A DNA stretch of 64,000 nt. Origin: Prochlorothrix sp035285005. GTDB taxonomy: Bacteria; Cyanobacteriota; Cyanobacteriia; Prochlorotrichales; Prochlorotrichaceae. Position numbers and translations under genes: made by a program. Of the stretch, positions 53,293-62,750 are shown one piece after another; within the stretch, counting starts at the first letter, position 1, and each line of letters begins with the position of its first letter. Below the pieces are notes generated by a model, which was not told the origin of the DNA, made no database searches, and saw only the letters and a program-made list of their open reading frames with translations. The DNA lies in contig JAYKIB010000093.1 of assembly GCA_035285005.1 (NCBI GenBank), positions 1 through 64,000 of the forward strand, in the 5' to 3' direction.

Positions 53293-53405
53293 CTTATTTC
53301 CTTCCCCTTGACTCCCTTTAAAGAACCCCCACTGCATTCCGGTGCCCTCGCTGCCCTGCACAGATGTTTCTCTCCTCCCTTTGGTCCCCACTCCCCGACT
53401 CTCCT

Positions 53406-54227
53406 ATGCCTATCTCTGCCATTGAAATTCACACTCTGAGCTTTGCCTATGAGGGGCAATCAACGATCCTCCAGATTCCCCAGCTTCAGGTGTTGCGCGG
53501 GGAGCGTGTTGGCATTGTGGGCTGCAATGGGGTAGGAAAGACAACGCTATTCCATCTCCTGTGTGGATTGTTGCAACCAGTACAGGGATCGATCGCTGTG
53601 TTTGAGAATCCAGTGATTTCAGGGGCATTCTCGCCAGATGTGGGCTTTGTCTTCCAGAATCCAGAGGATCAGCTCTTTTCACCCTCGGTTTGGGAAGAGG
53701 TGGCCTTTGGACCGGGGAATATGGGCCTCAGTAATGAGGAAATTGGTCAGCGGGTTCACCGGGCCTTGGCCTTTACCGGCACTGAATCCCTGCTGCATCT
53801 ACCGCCCCACCATCTGTCCGGGGGGCAAAAGCGAATGGTGGCGATCGCCAGTGTACTGGCCTTGGAGCCGCGACTGATGATATATGACGAACCGAGCGCG
53901 AATTTAGACCTCCGGGCGCGACGGCGGCTGATCCAGTTGCTGCTGGCCTCGGGGGAAACCATGCTGGTGTCATCCCACGATTTGGAACTCATCCGCGAGG
54001 TGTGCGATCGGGTCCTAGTGCTAGATCAGGGGCAGGTGGTGGCGGATGGGGCAACGGTGGCCATTTTGGCCGATCGGGGGCTGATGGAGCACCACGGCTT
54101 GGAGGTGCCCGCATCCTTGGAGCAAGAGGCCCAGAAACTGGACAGCCAGGGATTAGGGATACAGGGGCTAGACGTCCAGAGCTTGGGGGTTCCCGAGTTG
54201 CCCGTGCCGTTTCCCTATTTGCAATAG
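53406..54227 (+). CDS. cbiO: ECF transporter ATPase CbiO/NikO
   Basis: 273 residues from MPISAIEIHTLSFAY. Walker A GCNGVGKTTL, Q-loop GFVFQNPEDQLFSPSVWEEVAFGP (the ECF-type groove), signature HLSGGQKRM, Walker B RLMIYDEPSANLDLRARR and H-loop VSSHDLELI are all intact. The last 35 residues (LDSQGLGIQGLDVQSLGVPELPVP) are a short repetitive tail. Start at 53406 is chosen over 53364, where the extra residues are unrelated. It powers uptake with CbiM/CbiQ. It is separated from cbiQ by an F1 repeat, which may lower its expression or serve only as spacer. Confidence 0.93.
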   Translation: MPISAIEIHTLSFAYEGQSTILQIPQLQVLRGERVGIVGCNGVGKTTLFHLLCGLLQPVQGSIAVFENPVISGAFSPDVGFVFQNPEDQLFSPSVWEEVAFGPGNMGLSNEEIGQRVHRALAFTGTESLLHLPPHHLSGGQKRMVAIASVLALEPRLMIYDEPSANLDLRARRRLIQLLLASGETMLVSSHDLELIREVCDRVLVLDQGQVVADGATVAILADRGLMEHHGLEVPASLEQEAQKLDSQGLGIQGLDVQSLGVPELPVPFPYLQ

Positions 54228-54303
54228 GGCAGGTTACGAAGCTTCGTCCTTGCGTTAAGATCAGGGTTCTAAATTGTGATTGAACTCCAGGGAGATTCGC
54301 GCC

Positions 54304-57201
54304 GTGGCCGTTGCCGTTGAACAGTTGCTCACCCCCGAAGTCAGCCGTCCCGCCCGCTACTTGGGGACGGAGTTGGGCGCAGTCCACAAGGCCTGGGTCA
54401 CGGAACCGGAGCAAACCCAGGTGCGCTGGGCCTTGACCTATCCAGAGATTTACGAGGTGGGAGCCTCGAACCTGGGCCATATCATTCTCTACAACATCTT
54501 GAATGCCCAGCCCCGCCAACTGTGCGATCGAGCCTATCTCCCAGCACCGGACTTGGCGGCAAAACTCCGGGAAACAGATACACCACTGTTTGCAGTGGAG
54601 TGTCGTCGGAGTCTGAAAATTTTTGATATTTTGGGCTTTAGCCTCAGCTATGAGCTTGGGGCCACCAATATTCTAGAAATGCTAGATTTAGCCCAAATCC
54701 CCCTCACTTGGGCCCATCGATCCCAACCCAATCTCCCCCTCAGCCATCCCGACAGTTGGCCCCTCATCTTTGCAGGAGGCCAGACAGCCACCTCAAACCC
54801 GGAACCCTATGCGGCATTTTTTGACTTCATTGCCCTAGGGGATGGGGAAGAACTGTTACCGGAAATTGGTCTAATCGTGGAAGAAGGGAAGGCCGCAGGA
54901 CTGAGCCGTTCAGAATTACTGCTAGACCTGGCCCAAGTGCCGGGAGTCTATGTGCCGCGTTTTTATGACATGGCAGCGGATGGATCGGTACATCCGAATC
55001 GGCCTGAGGTGCCAGCCCAGATTTTGCGGCGGGTAGCCACTCCGTTACCCGCCTACTCCATTGGTCTGGTGCCCTATGTGCAGACGGTTCACGATCGGCT
55101 CACCTTGGAAATTCGCCGGGGCTGTACGCGGGGCTGTCGGTTCTGTCAGCCGGGCATGCTGACCCGACCAGCGCGGGATGTGGAGCCGGATACGGTGGTG
55201 GATGCAATCGAAAAAGGGATCCGGGCAACGGGGCACAATGAGTTTTCGCTGCTGTCCCTCAGTTGCTCTGACTATCTGGCGCTTCCGGCCCTGGGGGTGG
55301 AGATTAAGAATCGTCTCAAGGATGAGAATATTTCCCTATCGTTACCCAGTCAGCGGGTCGATCGCTTCGATGAGAATATCGCCAATATCATCGGCGGAAT
55401 GCGAAAAACAGGGATTACCTTCGCACCCGAGGCAGGTACCCAGCGAATGCGGGATATTATCAACAAAGGCTTAACCAACGAAGAGCTTCTGCGGGGAGTG
55501 AAGGAAGCTTATCAACAGGGCTGGACCAAGATAAAGCTCTACTTTATGATCGGCCTGCCGGGGGAAACGGATGCGGATGTGCTGGGGATTGCGGAGACGG
55601 TGCGCTGGTTGCGGCAGGAGTGTAAGGGCCGTCGTCGCTTGGATTTCAATATTACAATCTCCAATTTCACGCCCAAGCCCCACACGCCATTTCAGTGGCA
55701 TTCCGTCTCCACCACAGAGTTTATGCGCAAGCAGGAGTTACTGAAGGCGGAATTTCAGGGACTGCGGGGAATTAAAGCCAACTTTACGGATGTGCGAATT
55801 TCGGCAATGGAGGATTTTGTCGGTCGGGGCGATCGGCGGCTGGCGGCGGTGGTGCGGCGGGCCTGGGAACTGGGGGCGGGAATGGATTCCTGGTGGGAAA
55901 GTCTCGATCGGGCGTTTGGAGCTTGGACCCAGGCAATCGAGGAAGCCGGACTCACCTGGAAGTATCGCCAGGTGGAAACAGGAGAATGGAATATATTTGA
56001 TAATTCCTCTGATTTAGGGACTCAGAACCCTGGCTCCTCATCTAGCAGCTCGGTCACTGCTCACTTATCAACCACTGCGAATCCAAAGGTGAGTGCATCC
56101 CCCCAGCATTCAGAGGCTACGGCAACCGGCGATCAGCAGTTGGCGGTTTCTGGCCTTCTCAATCGACCTCTCCCCTGGGATCACCTGGATACGGGGATCA
56201 GTAAGCAATGGCTAATTGATGACCTAGAACGCGCCCTCGAAGCGGCGACGGTGCCGGATTGCTCTTTCGAGGGATGCTCCCATTGTGGGGTCTGTGGGGT
56301 GGACTTTGGCCATAATGTGGTGGTCCCTCCGCCGGTGATTCCGGAGTTTGTGGGCCATTTTCAGCCACCCAAGGAGCGGGTCCAGCGCCTACGAGTCCAG
56401 TTTGGCAAGCATGGCGATATGCGGCTGCTGAGTCACTTAGACTTGATGCGGCTGTGGGAGCGGGCAGTACGTCGGGCTAATTTACCGATCGCGTTCACGG
56501 GGGGCTACCACCCCAGTCCTCGGATTGTTCCGGCCAATGCGTTGTCGTTAGGGATGACAAGTGGAGCAGAGTTACTGGATCTGGAAGTGACCCGTGAGTT
56601 AGACCCAGAGCAAGTCAAGGCCCAGCTAGTCGCGCAATTTCCGGCAGAAATTCCGATTTATGGGGTTCAGGTGGTGGAAAGTAAGGCACCAGCGCTGACA
56701 GCAGTACTGGAGAAGGCGGAGTATACCATTCAGGTGATGACTGTGGTGGCGATCGAGGATGGATCGATCGAAACCGGATCGATCGAGAATGCGTCAACCA
56801 CAAGTCCAGAGCCGGGAGAAACGGGGGGCGTGGCGGCGCTAACCCAGGCGGCATTGGATGCGGCTTTGCCAGAGGGACCGAGCCTGGAGCAGTGGCAAGG
56901 CTGGGTTGATACAATTTTGGCGGCGGAGTGCCTGGAAACGGACCATACAACGAAGTCGGGCAAGAAAATGCGGGTCAATTTACGCGATCGACTCACATCT
57001 TTAGCAGTGGTTCCCCCGGATGGGATTGGGGGATCTCTGGCGGAGGTGACGCTGCGGTATCGGGGCAGTTGCCGCAATGATGGGACGTTGCTACGGCCTG
57101 AAAATATGGTGCAAATGTTGGCGTTGGTAGCCGATCGGGAGTTTCAGCTCGTACAGGCGCATCGGGAGCGGTTATTCCTGAAGGAAGAGGGTAAAAGCTG
57201 A
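54304..57201 (+). CDS. TIGR03960-family radical SAM protein fused to DUF2344 domain
   Basis: 965 residues from a GTG at 54304. AGGGAG lies nine bases before it, a better start than the TTG at 54280. Region 1-240 resembles a B12-binding-like domain (YEVGASNLGHIILYNILNAQ, GFSLSYELGATNILEML). The radical SAM cluster is RGCTRGCRFCQPGM, i.e. Cx3Cx2C, near residue 280, followed by GITFAPEAGTQRMRDIINKG and IGLPGETDADVLGI. A variable Ser/Thr linker (about 575-620) leads to CSHCGVCGVDFGHNVV and then the DUF2344/TIGR03936 domain (FGKHGDMRLLSHLDLMRLWERAVRRA, GGYHPSPRIVPANAL). This fusion is common in cyanobacteria; its substrate is not known, although DUF2344 has been linked to RNA. Single gene. Confidence 0.93.
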   Translation: MAVAVEQLLTPEVSRPARYLGTELGAVHKAWVTEPEQTQVRWALTYPEIYEVGASNLGHIILYNILNAQPRQLCDRAYLPAPDLAAKLRETDTPLFAVECRRSLKIFDILGFSLSYELGATNILEMLDLAQIPLTWAHRSQPNLPLSHPDSWPLIFAGGQTATSNPEPYAAFFDFIALGDGEELLPEIGLIVEEGKAAGLSRSELLLDLAQVPGVYVPRFYDMAADGSVHPNRPEVPAQILRRVATPLPAYSIGLVPYVQTVHDRLTLEIRRGCTRGCRFCQPGMLTRPARDVEPDTVVDAIEKGIRATGHNEFSLLSLSCSDYLALPALGVEIKNRLKDENISLSLPSQRVDRFDENIANIIGGMRKTGITFAPEAGTQRMRDIINKGLTNEELLRGVKEAYQQGWTKIKLYFMIGLPGETDADVLGIAETVRWLRQECKGRRRLDFNITISNFTPKPHTPFQWHSVSTTEFMRKQELLKAEFQGLRGIKANFTDVRISAMEDFVGRGDRRLAAVVRRAWELGAGMDSWWESLDRAFGAWTQAIEEAGLTWKYRQVETGEWNIFDNSSDLGTQNPGSSSSSSVTAHLSTTANPKVSASPQHSEATATGDQQLAVSGLLNRPLPWDHLDTGISKQWLIDDLERALEAATVPDCSFEGCSHCGVCGVDFGHNVVVPPPVIPEFVGHFQPPKERVQRLRVQFGKHGDMRLLSHLDLMRLWERAVRRANLPIAFTGGYHPSPRIVPANALSLGMTSGAELLDLEVTRELDPEQVKAQLVAQFPAEIPIYGVQVVESKAPALTAVLEKAEYTIQVMTVVAIEDGSIETGSIENASTTSPEPGETGGVAALTQAALDAALPEGPSLEQWQGWVDTILAAECLETDHTTKSGKKMRVNLRDRLTSLAVVPPDGIGGSLAEVTLRYRGSCRNDGTLLRPENMVQMLALVADREFQLVQAHRERLFLKEEGKS

Positions 57202-57261
57202 GTGCCTAGGTGAACATCTGGCTCAATCCCCCTAGCACCCCGATCGTCCCGAGGTTCCCCG

Positions 57262-58389
57262 ATGTCTTGTCATATCCCGCCCATGGAACGGCTCCCCTCA
57301 GCCGTGATTTCGGACTTACTGGAGCCATTACAGGCCCAAGCCCAGGTTTTGGATCAGGATCCCCAAGCATTAGCGGAGGGCTGGCGACAGATTGGCCGCT
57401 GGGGAACCCCTTGGCTCGCCCCGAAACTAGCCCAAACCTTGGGTGAACCGGGGTTTGAAGATCCCCTATTAGCAGCGCGCTGGCAGGAGCGACTGACCCA
57501 AGCATCAGGTGCTTTGGCCTTCCTAGCCGTACAGCATCAAAGTGCAGCCATGCTCCTGAGCCGCAGCCAAACCCAGGGCCTAGAGGAATCCCTAGAAGCT
57601 GTAAAAACGGGAAAATTGGGGTTAGGAGTTGCCTTTGCCCATCTGCGGCGAGATCCCTGTCCCTTGGAGGCTGAACAGGTCGATGGCGGCTATCATTTGA
57701 CGGGTGAAGCCCCCTGGGTCACGGGCTGGGGCATTTTCGATCGGGTGGTGGTGGCAGCAACATTACCCGATCGCCGCATTATTTACGGACTGGTGCCCTT
57801 TGCCAGTGCCGATCGTGGGGAGCAGGGTTCCCTCACCTGTGGTCCGCCCTTTGCCTTAGTCAGCTTAGCTTCGACCCAAACCGTGGCTATTCAGTTCGAT
57901 CGCTGGTATTTACCCCAGAATTTAGTCCTATTTGAGCGACCGGCAGGCTTTTTAGCCAAACAGGACCGACGGAAAGTTCTGGGGGGCAGTTTATTTGCCC
58001 TGGGCAATACGGCGGCCAGTGTGGCCCTCGTTAGGTCAATGGCCGATCGGCGGGGGGGGGACGGTTTAGCCGCGGCGGCAGGAAGCTTGGAGCAGGAGTT
58101 GGTGGCGCTGCGGGTGGCAATTTATGGGGCCTTCGCGGAACTGAACCAGATGACGGAGCCAGCAAGTGAAACCTGGGTGCAACGGGCTTTACAGTTGCGG
58201 GGACAGGCGATCGGGTTGATGGGCCGATCGGCCCAGGCTGCGGTGGCAGCCTCCAGCGGTGCGGCGAATACGGCGACCCATTCGGCCCAGCGTCTCTATC
58301 GGGAATCCTTGGCATTCACGGTGACGGGACAGTCCCAGGCTGTTATGGCCGCGACACTTCGGAATTTGACAGGCAGCAGCTGCCGCTAA
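57262..58389 (+). CDS. Acyl-CoA dehydrogenase family protein (atypical)
   Basis: 375 residues. The fold of acyl-CoA dehydrogenase is recognised by GLGVAFAHLRRDPCPLEAEQVDGGYHLTGEAPWVTGWGIFDRVVVAATLPD (FAD-binding middle domain, about residues 115-175) and the helical C-terminus with LGGSLFALGNTAASVALVRSM and QLRGQAIGLMGRSAQAAVAASSGAA. Many cyanobacteria lack beta-oxidation, so a role in another FAD-linked step is likelier. The usual catalytic Glu cannot be pinpointed. A start at 57286 (MERLPSAVIS) is possible. It follows the radical SAM gene after 60 bases. Confidence 0.8.
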   Translation: MSCHIPPMERLPSAVISDLLEPLQAQAQVLDQDPQALAEGWRQIGRWGTPWLAPKLAQTLGEPGFEDPLLAARWQERLTQASGALAFLAVQHQSAAMLLSRSQTQGLEESLEAVKTGKLGLGVAFAHLRRDPCPLEAEQVDGGYHLTGEAPWVTGWGIFDRVVVAATLPDRRIIYGLVPFASADRGEQGSLTCGPPFALVSLASTQTVAIQFDRWYLPQNLVLFERPAGFLAKQDRRKVLGGSLFALGNTAASVALVRSMADRRGGDGLAAAAGSLEQELVALRVAIYGAFAELNQMTEPASETWVQRALQLRGQAIGLMGRSAQAAVAASSGAANTATHSAQRLYRESLAFTVTGQSQAVMAATLRNLTGSSCR

Positions 58390-58469
58390 GGTGACAGCAA
58401 GCTGCCCCAGGGAATCCTCGGCCTCACGTTGCCCCCAGGTACCGGTCCGTTGCGATCATCCCGTCGCGA

Positions 58470-60557
58470 TCATCCGGTTATATCCAGAACCTTGACCAAA
58501 AAGGCCCACTGATCCGTAACTTCCTCAATTTGCTTCGCGATCGGCTTGCCAGCACCATGTCCGGCTTTGGTTTCAATGCGGATCAGTACCGGTGGGTCGC
58601 CCTGATGGGCCGATTGGAGGGCCGCCGCAAACTTGAAACTATGGGCTGGAACGACCCGATCGTCGTGGTCAGCCGTGGTAATGAGAGTCGCGGGATAGCA
58701 GGTACCCGGCTTAAGGTTATGGAGCGGCGAGTAGGCGTAGAGAACCGGGAAATCTTCCGGATTCTCCGGGGATCCGTATTCAGCACACCAAGCCCAGCCG
58801 ATCGTGAACTGATGAAACCGCAGCATATCCATTACCCCCACCGCTGGCAGGGCCGCCCCAAATAAATCGGGGCGCTGGGTCATACAGGCTCCCACCAACA
58901 GACCACCATTACTGCCCCCCGCGATCGCCAGCTTGGGAGTGCTAGTGTACTGTTCAGCAATGAGCCACTCAGCACAACTGATAAAGTCATCAAAGACATT
59001 TTGCTTATTGGCCTTCATGCCAGCTTGGTGCCAGGATTCACCATATTCTCCCCCCCCCCGCAGGTTTGCCACCGCATAGATCCCACCCATCTCTAGCCAC
59101 ACCGTCAAACTAACCCGGAAGCTGGGAGTTAGGGAAATGTTAAAGCCACCATAGGCGTAGAGGTACGTGGGGTTTTGGCCGTTGAGGGGTAAGCCTTTTT
59201 TGTGGGTAATAAAGAGGGGAATGGGAGTACCGTCCGTGCTCGAAACAAAAACCTGGCGGGTTTCGTAGAGAGTGGAGTCAAAATCGACGCTGGGCTCCCG
59301 AAAGAGGGTACTTTGACCCGTGGTGAAGTTGTAGTGATAGATGCGGGTGGGACTGGTGTAGCTGGTGTAGCTGTAGAAAGTCTCCGTGTCGGATCGATCG
59401 CCGCTAAAGCCACCCACGGATCCGAGACCAGGAAGGGCCACATCCTGGAGAAACTGACCCTGGAGATCGAATATTTTGACCTGGGAAGCCGCATCCTTAA
59501 GGTAGAGAGCTACAAATTGATTATTGATGAGGCTAACGCTCTCTAGGGTGTCATCACCCTCGGGAATCACTTCCTGCCACTGGGATCGATCGGGTTGGGC
59601 CAAGTCAATGGCAATGAGTCGGCCTTTGGGAGCATCCAGATCCGTCCAAATCCAGAACTGACTGCCCACATTGCCCACCACAGAAAAGCCTGCTTCAAAT
59701 TCTGAGATCAGTTCCACGACGGGGGCTGGCTGATCGGGAGTCGCCCGGTGTAGATCTTGATAAAATAGGAGGTTACGGGAATCGGTCCCGAGCCAGACTT
59801 CGATAATTAAATAGCGACCATCATCGGTCACCTCGCCGCCAAATCCCCATTCCTGTTGGTCAGGGCGATGATAAATGAGACGATCCTCGCTTTGATGAGT
59901 CCCCAGACGATGGTAATAAAGTTTCTGGAAATAGTTAGTATCCTCAAACTGGCTATCAGCATTAGGTTCATCGTAGCGACCATAGTAGAAGCCCTGGTGA
60001 TCTGGACTCCAGGCGGCACCGGAAAATTTACTCCATTGGAGCCGATCGCCGCGATCCTGTCCCGTTTCAATGTCACGCACATACCATTCACGCCAGTCAG
60101 AGCCGGAGTGGGAGAGGGAGTAGGCCAGGAGTTGACCGTTTTCGCTAATAGAGATGCTGCCGAGGGCCGTGGTCCCGTCTGCGGAGAGGAGGTTAGGATC
60201 TAGGAGGACACGGGGATCACCATCGAGGCTGTCTTGGACGTAGAGAACGCTTTGGTTTTGGAGACCGTCGTTTTTGAAGTAAAAGTAGCGATAGCTGCCG
60301 TCGGGTAGTTTCTTACGAAAGGGTGTGCCATAGCGCTCAAAGTTCCAAAGTTGGGTCAGACGATCTCGAATTTGCTCCCGTTGGGGAATATTTTCAAGAA
60401 AGGTAGTGGTAATAGCATTTTCAGCCCTAATCCAGCTTTGGGTTTCTTCGCTGTCGGGGGCCTCTAGCCAGCGATAGGGATCGGGAACGGGGGTACCGTG
60501 GTGATGGTCGATGTGGTCATCGCGACGGGCGGGGGGATAGGTCAGGCTGGAAGTCAT
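58470..60557 (-). CDS. Prolyl oligopeptidase (S9A family)
   Basis: 695 residues. Begins RRDDHIDHHHGTPVPDPYRWLEAPDSEET, the family start. A seven-bladed propeller (about 75-400) is followed by the alpha/beta hydrolase domain with YAYGGFNISLTPSF, NLRGGGEYGESWHQAGM, nucleophile Ser in AIAGGSNGGLLVGA, DHDDRVVPAHS with the Asp, and His in KAGHGAGKP. All triad members are present. Cytosolic (no signal peptide); it cuts short peptides after proline. Single gene, convergent with the acyl-CoA dehydrogenase homologue. Confidence 0.96.
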   Translation of the reverse strand: MTSSLTYPPARRDDHIDHHHGTPVPDPYRWLEAPDSEETQSWIRAENAITTTFLENIPQREQIRDRLTQLWNFERYGTPFRKKLPDGSYRYFYFKNDGLQNQSVLYVQDSLDGDPRVLLDPNLLSADGTTALGSISISENGQLLAYSLSHSGSDWREWYVRDIETGQDRGDRLQWSKFSGAAWSPDHQGFYYGRYDEPNADSQFEDTNYFQKLYYHRLGTHQSEDRLIYHRPDQQEWGFGGEVTDDGRYLIIEVWLGTDSRNLLFYQDLHRATPDQPAPVVELISEFEAGFSVVGNVGSQFWIWTDLDAPKGRLIAIDLAQPDRSQWQEVIPEGDDTLESVSLINNQFVALYLKDAASQVKIFDLQGQFLQDVALPGLGSVGGFSGDRSDTETFYSYTSYTSPTRIYHYNFTTGQSTLFREPSVDFDSTLYETRQVFVSSTDGTPIPLFITHKKGLPLNGQNPTYLYAYGGFNISLTPSFRVSLTVWLEMGGIYAVANLRGGGEYGESWHQAGMKANKQNVFDDFISCAEWLIAEQYTSTPKLAIAGGSNGGLLVGACMTQRPDLFGAALPAVGVMDMLRFHQFTIGWAWCAEYGSPENPEDFPVLYAYSPLHNLKPGTCYPATLITTADHDDRVVPAHSFKFAAALQSAHQGDPPVLIRIETKAGHGAGKPIAKQIEEVTDQWAFLVKVLDITG

Positions 60558-60602
60558 GGCAGACGCTAGGTTAGGGAATTATGGGTGAGGTCATGAAACA
60601 AC

Positions 60603-60901
60603 GGGCACCTCGAACAATCTAGGTTTTAGGGCAGTTGAGCACACCGGAATCGGGGTTGGGGCGATCGGCTACGCCGCCCACCAGCGGGTCACGGATCGGC
60701 CTATTCAAAGGCAATCCACTGCTCCGCAGTGGCAGTTTCCCAGACCGACCGCGAGCAAGGCGAAAACTGAGTTGTGAAGCGGGTAGTTTTGCAGGAGTCA
60801 GAATCAGGAAACCTCGAAAAATTCCCACTTTCGTCCGGTGACCCAGGCCAAAATCAGGGCCGAATCGGGCAGGAAAGCCCCCCAACCCCATTAATCGAGG
60901 A
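60603..60901. repeat. F1 remnants, degenerate cluster
   Basis: GGGCACCTCGAACAATC at 60603; ACCTCGAAAAATTCCC at about 60811; ATTAATCGAGGACCATGGG at about 60890. Between are broken hairpins (GGCGATCGGCTACGCCGCCC, CACTGCTCCGCAGTGGCAG). At least two old copies are mixed. Confidence 0.55.
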
Positions 60902-60964
60902 CCATGGGATGATTATGATTGATCGTTGTGGCGGATAGCATGGCTGTCTGCCACAGTTAATCTA

Positions 60965-61112
60965 AGAGGATATTGGGAAACCGGCGAGAATCCCCCCTAA
61001 CCCTCCTCGTAAAGCGGGAGGCAGCCTCTTCTTCCCCCTTCAAAAGGTGGACTGAGGGAAATTCTACCAAGACCTGCGCTACGGTCCTTGGCCGCAGCGT
61101 CCAAACAGCCCC
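60965..61112. repeat. F2 repeat, decayed copy
   Basis: AGAGGATATTGGGAAACCG at the left, GTCCAAACAGCCCCTT at the right. Inside, AGAATCCCCCCTAACC and CTTCTTCCCCCTTCAAAAGG match the other F2 copies in the 47431 orientation. It ends near the stop of the phosphatase gene. Confidence 0.7.
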
Positions 61113-61119
61113 TTAGCGA

Positions 61120-61911
61120 TTACTGGCACATCGCATGGGTTTGTGACGATACCGGCGATTTAGATACCGGCGATTTATAGGATTGGACCCGATCGGCGAG
61201 GGGGGAAATCCAGGTTGCACTACTGTAGGCGTTGGCCTGGTAAACCATTTGCTGGTCCAAATCGAGGGCTGTGAGCCAACCACTGCGGGGATGATAGGCA
61301 CCGGTATCAATATCAAGCCAACCCGGCCCCTGAGCAATCATCCCCGGAGCAATATTGGGCAAGGTGAAGGTGATGGTGTGACCCGTCACAATGGTTTTAT
61401 CCGCAAAGTAAGGGCGATCGATCGTGTGGAAGTCTCCCCGAATCCAGCACAGATCATGGGCCGATTGTTCCGACACCGATCGATCGGGATCAACCCCCGC
61501 ATGGACAAGCCAAAAATCTCCCAAGTCGTAATAAAACGGCTGTTCATACAGCCACCGCATATCTGCCTCTAGCTTGTCTAGATCTCGCCCGTAGCTCCCC
61601 AACGTTTCCATCCCGCCACTGTAAAACCAAGGATGGTATTCTATGCTTTCCGAAAACTCCAAATAGTCCGCCATGGCTTGGATCAAAAGCTGCTCATGGT
61701 TGCCAATTAAGGTGTGATAGCCTTCACGGCGCACCAGCTCCACCACCTGAGCACTTCCAGCCCCTCGATCGATTAAATCGCCAACAAAATACACTTCATC
61801 CTGGGCACCGGGGCCAATCAGCGCCAACAGACGCAGCAGGGTGTCATAGTGACCGTGAACATCTCCCACAACGATACGACGCGGGGCAGAAGAGTTTGCC
61901 GTTGGGATCAT
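61120..61911 (-). CDS. Metallophosphoesterase of the PPP type (serine/threonine phosphatase-like)
   Basis: 263 residues. The three metal motifs are GDVHGHYDTL, VGDLIDRGAGSAQVV and IGNHEQLLIQ, and later His positions are in LVHAGVDPDRS and TIVTGHTITF. This is the bacterial PPP fold used for protein phosphatases and diadenosine tetraphosphatases; substrate undetermined. Core similarity ends near DIDTGAYHPRSGWLTALDLDQQ; the last 40 residues (SPVSKSPVSSQTH) are a Ser/Pro tail encoded in part by a GGCGATTTA..ATACC direct repeat (61150-61180). Complete and probably active. Confidence 0.92.
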   Translation of the reverse strand: MIPTANSSAPRRIVVGDVHGHYDTLLRLLALIGPGAQDEVYFVGDLIDRGAGSAQVVELVRREGYHTLIGNHEQLLIQAMADYLEFSESIEYHPWFYSGGMETLGSYGRDLDKLEADMRWLYEQPFYYDLGDFWLVHAGVDPDRSVSEQSAHDLCWIRGDFHTIDRPYFADKTIVTGHTITFTLPNIAPGMIAQGPGWLDIDTGAYHPRSGWLTALDLDQQMVYQANAYSSATWISPLADRVQSYKSPVSKSPVSSQTHAMCQ

Positions 61912-62338
61912 AGTGATAGGATGACGGGCTAAAAAGACAAAAGGCGCGATACTGTTCCGAGGGAGGGGTCCGAACAGCGAAAAGCCGGTCTAGCGACAAT
62001 CAGGAAGTCCCTGACTCAATCAGACCGCCATAATGCGTAGGAATCCTCGATGCGTTAGGTTGGGCGGCAAAGCCGTTCAACCGATGGTAGCTATCCGTGG
62101 CATGAAATGCAGGGATCACACTCCCTCTAGCCCCACCGACGCATAGGCCGCGATCGCTCTGAATCCTGGGTGGACCAGCCAGCCAAAGGACTTTTCGAGG
62201 TTTTCCTTATTATGAATTTTTTTTGCAAAGGATTGAACCCACCTTGCTTGCTGCTATGCAATCTTCACCGAATCTTCACATAACGCAATCGGGCAAGGGA
62301 CAGGTGCCTGCGCCTGGAGATGCAGTCAGACATGAGTC
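61912..62338. other. Intergenic region with old repeat remnants
   Basis: A decayed F1 hairpin with its end (CCTCGATGCGTTAGG.. GGTTGGGCGGCAAAGCCGTTCAACC) is at 62046-62085, and CTTTTCGAGGTTTTCC at 62190-62205 may be its other end. CTTCACCGAATCTTCAC at 62266-62282 is a short direct repeat. No gene is visible. Confidence 0.45.
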
Positions 62339-62455
62339 CTAGAATGCCCTCAAAATCAGGGACACAGCCCCCCGCCTATACCACGGGGGCGGGCGTATCA
62401 CTCTGATCGCGCAAGGATTCTCCAGTGAATTGATGACATGCCTGGGAGCAGCCCG
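62339..62455. repeat. F4-F3 composite repeat, reversed
   Basis: On the minus strand it reads GCATGTCATCAATTCACTGG ... GTGATACGCCCGCCCCCGTGGTAT (F4), then GGGGGGCTGTGTCCCTGATTT ... GGGCATTCTAGG (F3), the order seen at 30256-30385. The F3 end GATGACAGCCCC is missing. Confidence 0.7.
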
Positions 62456-62521
62456 GGAAATATCTCCTCTGTGCTGGCGATTCTGGGGAGAGATTCTCCC
62501 CAGAGCCTGGTATACAGGGGA

Positions 62522-62619
62522 GGGCACCTCGATAATTGTGGCGGGCGGCGAAGCCGCCCAACCCAACCCTGATTCTGCTGTGGGTACTGCGGTAAAAATC
62601 TGTATTAATCGAGGTGCCC
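62522..62619. repeat. F1 repeat, intact copy
   Basis: GGGCACCTCGATAATTG, arms TGGCGGGCGG / CCGCCCAACCCA that no longer pair fully, CTGATTCTGCTGTGGGTACTG, GTATTAATCGAGGTGCCC. The mismatched arms look like a junction of two different copies (gene conversion or recombination). Confidence 0.8.
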
Positions 62620-62750
62620 GGAAGTGATCTCTACCTTTTTACAGAATCGGAGAGCAAAATCAGGATGACGATCGATCGCCACAGGGGGCTATGAGGGAGT
62701 TACGACTGCCAGCAACGGGAAACGCGGGGCAGCAGACTCCCTCCGGGCTG

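Noticed and set aside
62339..62630. Small frames between the phosphatase and DUF1995 genes
   Set aside because: They lie wholly within F4-F3 and F1 repeat copies.
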